Part shown: positions 1 through 10,807 of the stretch, piece by piece | How the letters are laid out: each line of letters opens with the position of its first letter | Position numbering within the stretch: position 1 is the first letter of the stretch | From: Porogramme epimiltina | Lineage: Eukaryota > Basidiomycota > Agaricomycetes > Polyporales > Polyporaceae | NCBI GenBank assembly: GCA_900155495.1 | Contig: FTLJ01000078.1 | Span: 62,001 to 126,000 of the forward strand | Length of the DNA: 64,000 nucleotides | Direction of reading: 5' to 3' | Translations under genes and position numbers: made by a program | Notes under the pieces: generated by a model | What the model saw: the letters and a program-made list of their open reading frames with translations, nothing else | Databases searched by the model: none | What the model was told of the DNA's origin: nothing

Positions 1-1707
1 ACGTCGGGCGCGACGCGACGGACGAGGTCGAGGCGTTCCACGCGCCCGCGACGCTCACGCGCATGCGCGGCTTCGCCATCGGCCGCGTCGAGCTCGGCGA
101 GCACGGCTGGGTCCCGCTCGTCCCGCCCATCGCGAACGGCTGGGTGCGCCGCGTCGCCGCGGACGGCCGCGCGGAGTGGTACAACGAGGCGCGCCCGCTC
201 GCGCCTGCTGCTGCCCACGGAGGGGAGGGGGAGGGGGGAGGGGAAGGTGCGGCGCCCACGTCGGAGATCTTGCTGGTGAAGGGCGACGGAGGAGCAGCGG
301 GTGCGGAGACGGAGACGGGACCAACGCGCGCGCAGCTGGAGCCCGCGCCGAGTTCGCTGTCTCCGAGGAACGAGAAGCTCAATCAGGATGCATACCGGGA
401 ACTGCACAAGCGGGTCAAGGATGCGGGCCTCTACGACACGCCTTTCATTACCGGGTACGGTCCAGAGTTCGTCCGCTACACTCTTCTCGCGCTGGCATCG
501 GCATTGTGTTACCAGCGTGGATGGCTCATGGCGAGCGCGGTGTTCCTGGGCTTCTTCTGGCAGCAACTCACGTTCTTCGCGCATGACCTTGGGCACGTTG
601 GGGTCACGCACGATTGGACCCTTGACCGCCTCATCTCGATCTTCGTGGCAGACTTTTTGGGAGGGCTGAGCATAGGCTGGTGGGTCAATGTGAGTACCAT
701 TTTGGCCTTCCGAGTTCCAGCAAGCTGATGATACTGCAGAATCACAATGTACATCATTGTGAGTCCTACATATTGTTGCCTTGAGTTGTAATAACGAACA
801 TGTGTGCGCATAGTGGTCACTAACCATCCATCCCAGTACGCCCTGCTCATCACTTGTACATTCTTGCGTAGTGCTAATATGACCGCAGCGACCCGGACAT
901 CCAGCACCTCCCCTTCTTCGCCATCTCCCCCGTCTTCCTCAAATCGTTATGGTCCTCATACTACAAACGCGAGATGACGTTCGACGCCGCGGGGAAGCTC
1001 TTCATCTCGATGCAGCACAAGCTCTTCTACCTCGTCCTCGGCCTCGCCCGCTTCAACCTCTACGCCAACTCGTACGGCTACCTCGCCAAGACCGCCTTCG
1101 AGCCCAAACGCTTCCGCGGCGGCCGCTGGTGGTGGTGGGCAGAGGTCGCCTGCCTCGGCCTCTACTTCACCTGGTTCGGCGCCCTCCTCCGCGGCTGCGG
1201 CACCTGGCAGCGCGCCCTCGCCTACCTCCTCGTGAGCCACATCGCCGCGAGCCCCGTGCACGTCCAAGTGAGTCCGCCGCCCTCCGCGCCGGTCCGATGC
1301 GGCGACAGACCCCGCTGACCGCCCCCATCCCCCGCCCGCGCCTCGCCCAGATCGTGCTCTCGCACTTCTCCCGCTCGACCGCGGACCTCGGCCCCGTCGA
1401 GTCCTTCTTCGCGCGCCAGCTGCGGACGACCGTCGACGTGGTCTGCTCGCCTTCGATTGAGTTCATCCACGGAGGGCTCCACCTCCAGGTCACACACCAC
1501 CTCTTCCCCCGCCTCCCGCGTCACAATCTCCGTCAGGCGAGTATGATCGTCAAAGAGTTCGCCAAGGAGCGCGGCCTCGAGTACGCAGAGTTTGGCTTCA
1601 TCGAGGGCAACGGGGAGGTGAACGGCGTCTTGAAGCAAGTCGCCGACCAGATCAAAATCATTGGGATGGTGGCGGATTCAGAAGTCAGAGAGGCTATGAG
1701 CAAATGA
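1..1707 (+). CDS. Sphingolipid delta-8 desaturase (cytochrome b5 fusion), 5' end outside window
   Basis: Front-end desaturase that would introduce the delta-8 double bond into the sphingoid base of glucosylceramides in the ER. The frame is open from base 3 and begins inside what looks like the end of a cytochrome b5 domain, so the start lies upstream. All three histidine boxes are visible: HDLGH, HNVHH and the front-end-type QVTHH in which the first His is replaced by Gln. Hydrophobic segments lie between the boxes. I place introns at 690-739, 759-813, 836-888 and 1268-1350, which leaves two very short exons (19 and 22 nt); the second His box is encoded on the 19-nt exon. Downstream sequence reads DPDIQHLPFF, typical of this family. 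The b5 fusion and QVTHH make a delta-8 or related front-end enzyme much more likely than a delta-9 stearoyl-CoA type. The exact regiospecificity is inference. Confidence 0.88.
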
Positions 1708-2009
1708 ACGGCGGACGGGCGTACAATAGACTAGGACAATTACAAGATGTATATAGGTCTAGGACCCGTTCATACGACCCCTTACGTATCGAAAGCACAC
1801 ATCACATCTTATCTGTGTCGGAATCAAACGTTCAAACGCGGCGTGGGGTGGGACTGCCCAGCCAAAAGTGCGGTCATCATATTCGTGCATGTGGCATATG
1901 TATGATGCTATAGGACCCCGGGCGTGCCAGCTTTTGAGTACATGGGTAGTGCGAGTAGTAGCATGATGCAGAGGTGGTACAGGTAAGGAAGAAGCAGCAA
2001 ATAGATCGT

Positions 2010-2817
2010 TTACTTCTTCTTGTTCGCCTCCTCCTCGGCCTTCTGCAGGAGTCAAAGAAACATGGTTAATATCAATTCTGTCGGGAGGTCTAAACGGTGA
2101 ACGAACCTTCGCTTCCCGGACCTTGCGCTTGCCCTCGTTGCGAGCAGCAGCGCGCTCGTTGCGGAGAGTGCGGTAGGCCTCGAACTCGTGCTCCTCGGCG
2201 GTAATCTTGCGGGGAGCCTCGGGGACGAAGGAGGCGGGGAGAGGGAGGGGCGCACGGGTGGTAGCAGCGGTGAGGTCGGCGCCCTAAATTCCCAAGTTAA
2301 AATCCCATCCCACAAACAAAATACGACAGGACGCACGGTGGAGTCGCCCTTCTTGGGCTTCTTCGCGTTGCGGGGGAAGACGATGAGGCGCGCCTTGTAC
2401 GCCTTGAGGCGCTCGACGTTGACCGCCTTGCCCTCCTCGCTCAGGTTTCGCCTCCGGTGGTCGACGACGATACCAACACCACGCGCCTCCTTCTTGCCAA
2501 TGCCGGCCTCCTTGAGCTCGGCCAGGGTGAAGCCACGGCCCTCGCGGACCTTGCGGTTGTAGCGCACCGTCTGGGCGCGGACGGCGGGGCGGAGGAGGGT
2601 GAGGGGGCGGACGCCGAGGGCGGCGGCCTTAGTCTTGCGGGCCTGGCGGCGGCGGAGCTTGCGGCCGGGCTGGTCGAACCAGGTGCGGACACGGCTCTGC
2701 CAGTCCTTGCGGAAGTGGTTGGCGTGGAGGACTGGATATGACAAGTCGTAGTTTAATGCCTGCTGATTCCTTCCTGCGATCAGCGTTGCACGCACCGTTG
2801 TTGTACCGGAAACCCAT
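2010..2817 (-). CDS. RPL13: 60S ribosomal protein eL13
   Basis: Cytosolic large-subunit ribosomal protein. Four exons (2817-2796, 2731-2337, 2283-2107, 2042-2010) join without frame error to 208 residues, the usual length. The first exon carries only the start and about seven codons (MGFRYNN), followed by an intron, a common layout for fungal ribosomal protein genes. The conserved eL13 core is plain: HANHFRKDWQSRVRTWF, then GRKLRRRQARKTKAA, LRPAVRAQTVRYNRKVREGRGF and AGIGKKEARGVGI. The C-terminus is a short charged tail ending in several lysines. The ORF also runs open upstream of this ATG, but the chosen start gives the family's normal N-terminus. Confidence 0.95.
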
Positions 2818-4868
2818 GTTTTAGTCTGGTGGAAAGGATAGATATCAGCACGCAAGCCCAGAACGAAGCAAAGCAGAGTTTGCCAGTCGGGGATCCACCG
2901 CTACATCCGCCCAAGGGTCCGTCAATCCACCTGATTCCGACCCAAATTCCACTCCAACCGAGGTATCCACCATGCAAACGGCATCCACAGAGACGATCTG
3001 ACAACATTCTGAGGCAGCATAGCGGCATACTCACCTTGAATGGGGGGGTCTTGAGGAGGCGTACGGAAATTCTGCCCTATGGGATGAGGCGCCCTCAGAG
3101 ACAGGCGGAGTTCTAACGCGTGAGAACCATAGCCGGCCGAGGTCCGGTGGAGCCGCCCGGGGCCGGACTAGCTGGTATGTTGAATATTTCCTCTTTGAGC
3201 ATCTCCCAACCTCATTCTTGGCTTCAGTCTGGGTTATTACTTGCAGGTGTATCGCGTTCGGTGGGTGCATATCTGGGATGTGCTTGAGAGCAGACAAGCC
3301 GCTATCAACGCGGCGCAAGTCCACCCTACCCGCTCCTCTCGCAGACAAATTGAGTGTTTAGCGCAAGCAGACTCAGTCACACACCAACTATCCGCGACGT
3401 CGGCACAACCATGATAGAATCAGGGCAAAGCCGTAAATAGGCCACACGAAAACGGCTAGCGCGACACCCGGCGATGATGTGTTTATGAGAAAAGAAGATA
3501 TACCGGCATTTTGTCTTTGTTCCAAAGCGGCGGTTTAGTCTCATGCTCGGCCACATACACATGCGTCCAGGTAACAATTGCACCCCCAAGATCCGACAGA
3601 GAAGTAGTTTTGACGTTTCAAGTAATTAAGTGCCTTGAATTCACACAGTACGCATGGTACGGGTGTATCATCCGTTAAGGCGCCATGGATTCGATAATGC
3701 TTGATTGAGAGACGAGATGACGCGTGCCGGCATGTCGAGCACATGGGATTCCATATACGAGACTAGTGTTCGGACCGGTGGGAGCATTCCGTACATGCCA
3801 CGAGAAGTGCTCATGGCGGTTAGATTCCTTTGGGGTGCTGCCCATCGGCTTGATCGTAATATAAGATGAAACAATGCTGCGTGCAGTGTGGCCAAGGAAG
3901 CACCCAAGAGCACAGTGCAGGAAGTACCTGGGTGCGGTGGAGATTCGTGCTGCGTATGGATAGAACGCAGCCGAGCGGTGCATACGAAGCAGCCGTGTGT
4001 AGGTGGAGAAGATCCTTGTGACACGGTCCAGACTCTCCTTTTGTGAGGGTCTAAGGGGCTTGGGCAATGGGCAGAGAGTGCGAAGGGCGCCGAAGAGGGC
4101 GGTGCAGACAAGGAGGAAGCTTGGGGAGAAATGCTCAACGGCTCGATGGTGCAAGTCGGAAGATTTGGGCCGCTCGGGCGAGCAGTGATATCATTGAGAC
4201 GCCACCATTGCTGCTTGTCCCATTCCACCCGCCTCTGATAAGCTCGCGGATTGTACGAACGGCGCGCGACGGCGGCCAGACGAGAAGACGTGAGGCCAAG
4301 GAGGAAGCGGTCGGAGGGCAGGGAGGGCCCTCGCACCGGAGTTCGGCAGGAGGCGGCGGGGTCAGACGGTCAGCCCCAGGGACAGCGGGGAGAAGGCGGC
4401 GCGGCGGAAAGGAAGGCGGGGCAATTGCGGAGGTGGCACGGCCGAGAGCGCGCCCTCGGCAGCCGGCAGCCATCGAGGGCACGTCACTGGCTGGCGCTTC
4501 CGGGGGAGCGGCCGCTTTGGGCGGTGCCCCTGTGCGTAATCGCAGCCCGCGCCAAAGGCCAGGCGTGCAGGGCTCTCGCCTGGGCTGCCCCGAGTCCCGC
4601 AGTTATTTCAGTCCTCTTCTGTCTTCCACCACCACCACACCACCACCACCCACCAGCGCGGCACCCCGCCGCCTGCCCCCTCGCCTCCGCCGCACTCGCC
4701 CTCGCCTGCCCGGGAGCGCACCACCCACCGTTGCAGCATCGGCCTTTATCTTGGCGTGGGAGATCGGAGCTGCCGAATCGAGTGACCGCCTGACCGAGTG
4801 GACGAGACCCCATCGCAGCCTCCAGACTCGGTCCCCTGCCGGACCCTTCTCAAGCGCGAAGACATCGA
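2818..4868. other. 2 kb gap without a supportable gene
   Basis: Between the divergent eL13 and Pal1 genes. Several ORFs up to 222 codons exist, notably on the minus strand at 3668-4336, but none shows a recognisable domain, and their composition shifts abruptly and resembles translated non-coding GC-rich sequence. The right end (about 4600-4868) is pyrimidine-rich, with CCA/CAC runs near 4625-4655, and probably holds the Pal1 promoter and 5' UTR. A non-coding RNA or a rapidly evolving small gene cannot be excluded. Confidence 0.5.
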
Positions 4869-6478
4869 ATGCAGGTCTCAAAGCATCACCCGCGGCACAG
4901 GCCGGCCACCGTTGATCCGTTCAGCGACCCGGCCAACGTCTCATACTCAGCCTACGGCGCCCCAACTCTCTCCAGGAACGCCCCCCAACCCTCTCTCGCC
5001 CGTCCCCCTTCTCCGCCTCCCCCTAAGCAGCCCGCCAAGCCCGCCACACGCTACTATCCCCAGTCCCAGAGGCCGTACGCCGCACCTACCCCAGGCCCCA
5101 ACCGGCAGAACATCATGGATGCTGTTCGCGACACCGTCACCGTCCGGGGCGTCTCTGATCAGAACACCCGCCATAGGGTCGGTCGGAGTCAAACCGAGCT
5201 CCCTCCGTGAGTCCCCGCTCGTTGCTCTCGCTTACCCCTCACTCAGATCAACTGATATCAACTCCTCCCCGCCTCCTGTTCGGCTTCTTCTCCCTTCCTC
5301 CTCCCCTCATCCGCTTATTCTTAGTCCAACAACCGTCCCCCGTCCCCCTCCCCCTGTATCTAAGCGCTCGCAGTCGCAAGACTCGGTCCCCCGTACAGCG
5401 AACGCCATGGACAAGGGCAAATCCAGCCGTACCAAGAAGAAGGGCTCCTCCCATGCTGATGTCATCGATAGACTCGACTTCTCCGGCGTAGGCCCCAGTG
5501 AGTGGCATTGTTTCTCGTGCCACCGCCAGCAGTCCTCATTTTCCATCCCAGTGTTCCACCACGACGGGCCTTTCGATGCCTGTGCCCCGTCCCGCAACCG
5601 TCACCGTACGAAGGCTCCCATGATGGCCTGGTCCGCCGGCCAAGAGGCGGACAAGGAGGCTCTCGCGACCGCCCAGCAATTGCCCAGGTCGCCCGACGTC
5701 TTCATCCCCTACGAGGCCCCCAAGAAGAAGCACGACGCCATAGCAGAGGCATGGGGCATTCACGAGCCCGAGCCGTTTGAAGATTTCTCAGCAGGAGGTG
5801 GGGCTGCCTCGCACCCCACTGGAGAGTACCACCGGAGCAACGGCCACAGTTCTGGCAAGCGAACCAAGGATGGGAGAGATGCTCGCGACGTTTACAGGGA
5901 GTACTTGGAGGAGAACCATCCCACGCCCCAACGACGTACCACCAAGCGTAGCATCCCTCCCCCTCAGCCCATCTTCGTCCCCGAAACGGACCATGACAAC
6001 GGACCCCCTTCCCCTCCTAGCGCCGGTTACGAGCCCTCAAGCGGCACTCCCCGTCGGAACAAGTCTATTATGCAGCGCATCCGCAAGATGCGCGACGCGC
6101 CAAACGTTCCAGTAGCCGGGTACGAGGGTGACGGTGCCCGTGGTGAGATGTCTCCTGGGCCTTCCCGTGAGTATCTGGGCGTCTCGTTTACAAGCCCATT
6201 GCCCAAAGTAATCCACGTTCTGACGCAATCACACCCCAGCACGTTACGGCCGCGCTCCGCAGGCTGCCTCGCCTTCCGACGATGCCTTCGTTTACGTCGA
6301 CCATGTGCCCATGAAAACCGACAAGTCACTCCCCACCCCTCCGAGGGACACCCCCTCCGGGGAATATATTGACGGCTACTTCGATGGCGCGGAGGTCGGC
6401 GCCAGCGGCGCGGGTCTCGGCCGGAAGACCAGCCTACTGAAGAAGGTCGGCACCGTCGTGAAGGGCCGCGCCAAGTAA
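4869..6478 (+). CDS. Pal1-family cell morphology protein
   Basis: Homologue of the Pal1 family, membrane-associated proteins linked to polarised growth, cell-wall integrity and endocytic sites in fission yeast and other fungi. Four exons (4869-5206, 5325-5497, 5552-6166, 6240-6478) join in frame to 454 residues. The Pal1 signature is clear: HADVIDRLDFSGVGP spliced to MFHHDGPFDACAPSRNRH, with the splice reconstructing the Met codon. The N-terminal third is Pro/Ser-rich and looks disordered, as does the middle (poly-Pro stretches, basic KRSIPPPQP). The C-terminus ends in a basic GRKTSLLKKVGTVVKGRAK tail. The start at 4869 is the first ATG giving a frame compatible with the first splice. The family is well recognised; the exact role in this fungus is inferred. 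Confidence 0.85.
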
Positions 6479-6979
6479 AGCGACTCGCCCATTTTCATGC
6501 TCATGACCGTACGCATTCTTGATCGATCTTGTCGCGCTGTACCCTTGGCCGCTCAGCTGTACTCGTTCAGAGCCCTCTCTTCTTGCTTTCCATGTAGACT
6601 AGCGATACGTGGACCCACATTTAGAAGGACTCCATATGTGCCCACTGGCACACCTATTCCCACTCCCCTTCGTGCCTTGTACCTACCTATGTATGCCTTT
6701 CCCTCCCTACAACCCCAGCTTTGTCCTCCGACGTAATGGTTCCACACTCCTTGTGACATGATACCGGCCTCGACGATTACACAGTACGGGCTTCCTTGCT
6801 TTCTATTCGTTGGTTCCAGCAGATCCTACTTACCCTACTGTGTCCACAAATGTCACCGTCGAATATCCCCCACTGTATGATACCGAGATGAGCGGTCTCG
6901 CAGAAAGTCTTTGCAAGTCATGTACGAGGAGGATGGCGTATTACACAATGGATTCCGTGACTTCAACATAAACTCGTGC
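6479..6979. other. Convergent 3' intergenic region
   Basis: Lies between the convergent 3' ends of the Pal1 gene and HIS7. AT content rises and short pyrimidine tracts are present, as expected for two 3' UTRs. I see no coding potential or structural RNA. Confidence 0.5.
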
Positions 6980-8706
6980 TCACAATGTACGTACGTGAAT
7001 CCCCGCGGCAGTCAACGCCCCCTTCACCTCGTCTATGCCGACCTCGCGTCGGTGGAAGATGCCCGCCGCCAACGCAGCCTCGACGTCCGTCTTTTGGAAA
7101 ACCTCGACAAAGTGCTCCGCCTTCCCCGCCCCACTGCTCGCGACGACTGGTATCCGCACGGACCGCCGAACGAGCTCGATCAGCGCAAGGTCGTACCCGA
7201 GCCCCGTGCCGTCTCGGTCGATGCTGTTGAGCAGAACTTCCCCGGCGCCGAGCTGTTCCACCCCTTTGACGAGTTGTGCGACCGACAGCGGGCGGTCCTC
7301 CCTGCCTCCCCGCACGGTGCACTGGTACCACCACGCCTTCCCGCGCTCGCTCTCTGGCCCTTCCGGGGAACCGAATACAACCTCGTCCTTGTACGGCCCG
7401 TCGTAGTCGAGGGGGACGTACACCCGGCGCGGGTCGACGGAGACGACGACGGCCTGGCGGCCGTACGCGGCCGCGATCGTCTCGATCGCGCTCGTGCCGT
7501 CACCGACGCCGCCGGGGAGCGCGCGCATGCGCTCGACGGCGAAGACGGCCTCGGTCGCGAGGCTGACCTTGTCCGCGCCCGCGCGGAAGTACGCGCCGGC
7601 GACCTCGAGGGCGGGGCGCGGCGTGCCGTCGGGGTCTACGGTGTCCTTGATGCCGCCGCCGATGGTGAGGGGGACGGAGACGGCCTCGGCGGCGGCGCGC
7701 ACGACCGCGAGCATCGGCTGGTCGCGGAGCGGCGAGTGGCGGAAGGAGGTGATGTTCATGAGGCAGAGCTCGTCCGCGCCCTCGGCGGCGTACCGCGCCG
7801 CGAGCGCGACGGGCTTCCCGAGGTTGCGCACCGCGCCCGCGCCCTCCGCGTCCGCGCGCTCGCGCACGTCGTACTGGTCGCCCTTGGTCACGACGAGGTC
7901 GCCGGCGTCGTTGGAGCGCACATCCATGCACGCGACGATGCGCTTCGTGAAGCCGTCCCGGGCGCGTGGGGGCCGCGCGACGCGAGGTGTGGGCGGGCTC
8001 GTCGCACGCTCGGCCTCGGACTGGGCGAGCCATGCGCCGAGGACCTTGAAGCCGGCGGGGCCCGACTTCTCGGGGTGGAACTGGCAGGCGAAGACGTTGC
8101 CCTTGCGTACAGTGGCGACAAAGACTTCTTGGCCGTACTGCGTCGTGGTGTGCGCCCATTGGGCGACTTCGGGTCGCTCGTGGTCGTACGGCGCGCGGAA
8201 GGAGTGGACGAAGTAGTAGCTGGAGCGCGGATCGATGCCTTCGTGCGCCGTTTCGACCGGATCGAGGAACTCGACCGAATTCCAGCCCATGTGAGGGACC
8301 GACTTGTCCGCGTTGGAGAAAAGGCCGATGTCGCCTGGGATGATACCTAGGCCCTTGGCGGGAGACTCTGCTGAGGAGCGGAAGAGGACCTGCATGCCTA
8401 TGCAGATGCCGAAGTATGGTTTCCCCGACGCAATGTATTCGCGCAGGGGCTCGTAGAGACCGCGTGATACGAGGCCATCAATGGCGCTGCCAAATGCACC
8501 GACCCCGGGGAAGATGAGGCTCTAAGTAGGCGCGCCGAGTGCGATGTCAGCGGGACGAAGATGGCTGCGGGGTGAAAAAAACTGACTGTGGCCTTCTCGA
8601 AGTCGGCTGGGGAGGATATCCATTGGAAGTCGTGGCCGAGCGCCTTGAGGGTGTTGGCGAGGCTCTGGACGTTGCCCGCGCCGTAATCAAGGAGGTAGAG
8701 ACCCAT
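6980..8706 (-). CDS. HIS7: Imidazole glycerol phosphate synthase, bifunctional glutamine amidotransferase/cyclase
   Basis: Fifth step of histidine biosynthesis: glutamine-derived ammonia is passed to PRFAR to form imidazole glycerol phosphate and AICAR. Two exons (8706-8587, 8521-6980) give 553 residues, matching the usual length of about 550 for the fungal fused enzyme. The N-terminal HisH-type amidotransferase begins MGLYLLDYGAGNVQS, holds the nucleophile in PYFGICIGMQ and the His-Glu of its triad in FHPEKSG. The C-terminal HisF barrel starts at about residue 240 (KRIVACMDVRSNDAGDLVVTKGDQYDVRE) and contains LTIGGGI, GADKVSLAT, SIDRDGTG and VVASSGAG. An ATG 27 codons upstream is open, but the chosen one matches the family N-terminus. 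It is transcribed divergently from the phosphoglycerate dehydrogenase gene. Confidence 0.96.
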
Positions 8707-8984
8707 GGCGGGCGTGTTGGGGTCGCAGAGCGAAGTGTGTGAGCAACATTTTGGAAGAGACAAGCTGAACGAGTCCGATCGAGTCAAGGAAAGTCTGCTG
8801 CAGGGATCGGATCTAATCTTATCACCAATGGAAAGTTAAATATTGCGCCATACTGACCGCTTCATGAGCTCCCTCCTCAAATTCCGAATAGCACCAGCAT
8901 ATAACCTCGCTACCCGCGTCACTCGGCTCCAGTCATACACGTTCCTTCCTCAAGTTCACCCCCACCACGCCCCCCTTGCCAGCA
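8707..8984. promoter_or_regulatory. Shared divergent promoter of HIS7 and phosphoglycerate dehydrogenase, with Gcn4/Cpc1-type core
   Basis: The 278 bp between the two start codons must carry both promoters. GAGTCA at 8781-8786 reads TGACTC on the minus strand, the core of the Gcn4/Cpc1 amino-acid starvation element (full consensus TGASTCA; here the last base is G, so it is a one-base-short match). A CCAAT box lies at 8825-8829. Both genes make amino acids, which fits shared general control. Function is inferred from motif and context only. Confidence 0.45.
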
Positions 8985-10436
8985 ATGTCCTCCGCAGTCA
9001 ACATCCCCGTCCCCAGGATCTCCCAGAACGTCGTCGCGGCCTCGACCTCCCCCACCTCTTCGAGCATCCACGACCACTTCCTCCGCAAGGAGTCCCTCAA
9101 CTTTGCCATTCGTCAACCGAAGGCTCTCCATCCCGTCGACAATGAGGACCTCCGTCTCCTTCTCCTTGAGAACATCAGCCAGGAGGCCGTCAAGGCCTTC
9201 CGCGCGCAAGGCTTCCACGTAGACCACTCTACCAAGGCCATGTCGGAGGACGAGCTCGTCGAGAAAATCGGCTCGTACCACGCCATCGGCATCCGCAGCA
9301 AGACCAAGATCACCGAGCGAGTGCTCAAGGCTGCGACCAAGGTGCGCGTGCAATTTACTTCCTTCGCAACCGTGTTCTAAGACCGTTCCTCGCAGCTCTT
9401 GGTCATCGGATGCTTCTGCATTGGGACAAACCAGGTTGACCTCCTCAGCGCCGCTAAGGCTGGAATCCCCGTGTTCAACTCCCCCTTCTCCAACTCCCGA
9501 TCGGTCGCGGAACTTGTCATGTCGGAGGTCGTCGCCCTGGCCCGGCAGTACTTCCAGCGCGCCTTCGAGATGCGCGAAGGCACCTGGAACAAGCAGTCTA
9601 AGGGCTGCTGGGAGGCCCGCGGGAAGACCCTCGGTATCGTCGGATACGGCCACATCGGATCGCAGCTCTCCGTGCTCGCGGAGGCGTTCGCCATGCGCGT
9701 CCTCTACTACGACGTCATCAACCTCATGCCCTTGGGCTCGGCTCGCCAGGTCGATTCGCTCAACACGCTTCTCTCCGAGTCGGACTTCGTCACACTGCAC
9801 GTCCCCGAGCTCCCGGAGACCATGAACATGATCTCCACCGAACAACTTGCTGCAATGAAGAAGGGCGCGTACCTCATCAACAACGCACGGGGCAAGTGCG
9901 TCGACATCCCTGCTCTCGTGAACGCGCTCAAGTCTGGGCACCTCGCCGGAGCCGCCCTGGACGTCTACCCCGCTGAGCCAGGCGCGAACGGCCTGCCTTT
10001 CGATGACCAGCTCAACGCCTGGTCGAGCACGCTCCGCTCCATCCCCAACGTCATCCTCACCCCACACATCGGCGGCTCCACCGAGGAGGCGCAGCGCATG
10101 ATCGGCGAAGAGGTCTCCGCCGCGCTTGCGCGCTACCTCAACTATGGCGCGACTCTCGGCGCGGTCAACTTCCCCGAGGTCGACCTCCGCGCGATCACGA
10201 CCGAAGAAACCACCCACGTCCGTGTATGTTACGTGCATAACAACATCCCCGGTGTCCTCCGCCAGGTTAACGAGATCCTCTCGTCCCACAATGTCGAGAA
10301 GCAATACTCGGATTCCAAAGGCGACATTGCCTACCTCATGGCGGATATTGCGGACGTGAGCCCGTCGGACGTGAACGCCCTCAAGGAGCAGATCAGCAAA
10401 ACGGGCGCGAACGTCCTTACTCGTCTTCTTGCATAG
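8985..10436 (+). CDS. D-3-phosphoglycerate dehydrogenase
   Basis: First committed step of serine synthesis: NAD-dependent oxidation of 3-phosphoglycerate to phosphohydroxypyruvate. Two exons (8985-9341, 9396-10436) give 465 residues, close to yeast Ser3/Ser33. The substrate-binding part contains IGIRSKTKIT and VIGCFCIGTNQVDL. The Rossmann NAD motif is GKTLGIVGYGHIGSQ, followed by the catalytic stretch YLINNARGKCVDIPAL and the C-terminal HIGGSTEEAQ with its catalytic His. The last 75 residues (RVCYVHNNIPGVLRQVNEILS) form an ACT regulatory domain, suggesting serine feedback as in other ACT-bearing enzymes. The start at 8985 is the first in-frame ATG. Confidence 0.95.
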
Positions 10437-10807
10437 AAGAGTTCCTTGAAGTAGCTTCTCACATCCGTGTCACCCTGCCTCTACCCCCCTTCCCCGTAAA
10501 AACCCGACCACGGACGGTGTACGCCCTGTCCACATATTCATGCCACCCCCATTGTTTCACCCATCTCGCGTTAGACAGATCACTCAACTGGTCGTTGTCG
10601 TCCATTCAACTGGGTCGTCTCCGTTCAACCACTGTAGACTAGCTTCTGGTAGCACATTGTAGTAATAGCTCGCGGAGGGTGAAGAAGAATAAAACATTTG
10701 TATCATGGAGTAAGAACGACTTCCGTGTGTAAGCGTGAGGTACGATAGCATCACATAGTAACAACAGTCCGAGGCGTATAGTACAGAAGAAAAGCACGAC
10801 CCAGAAA
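10437..10807. other. Convergent 3' intergenic region
   Basis: Between the 3' ends of the phosphoglycerate dehydrogenase gene and RAD51. It probably holds two 3' UTRs. No gene or clear structural element seen. Confidence 0.5.

Noticed and set aside
3668..4336. 222-codon minus-strand ORF in the 2 kb gap
   Set aside because: No family similarity, no plausible promoter or exon partner, and abrupt composition changes. Kept only as a remark on the gap.
4622..4656. CCA/CAC-rich microsatellite-like tract
   Set aside because: Short and imperfect, in a pyrimidine-rich promoter; no sign of wider structure.
6911..8350. 479-codon plus-strand ORF
   Set aside because: Antisense to HIS7. Its Arg/Ala/Gly/Asp-rich sequence reflects the GC-rich third positions of the real gene, and it has no domain.
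8919..10304. 461-codon minus-strand ORF
   Set aside because: Antisense shadow of the phosphoglycerate dehydrogenase gene, with low-complexity Glu/Gly/Val composition and no recognisable motif.
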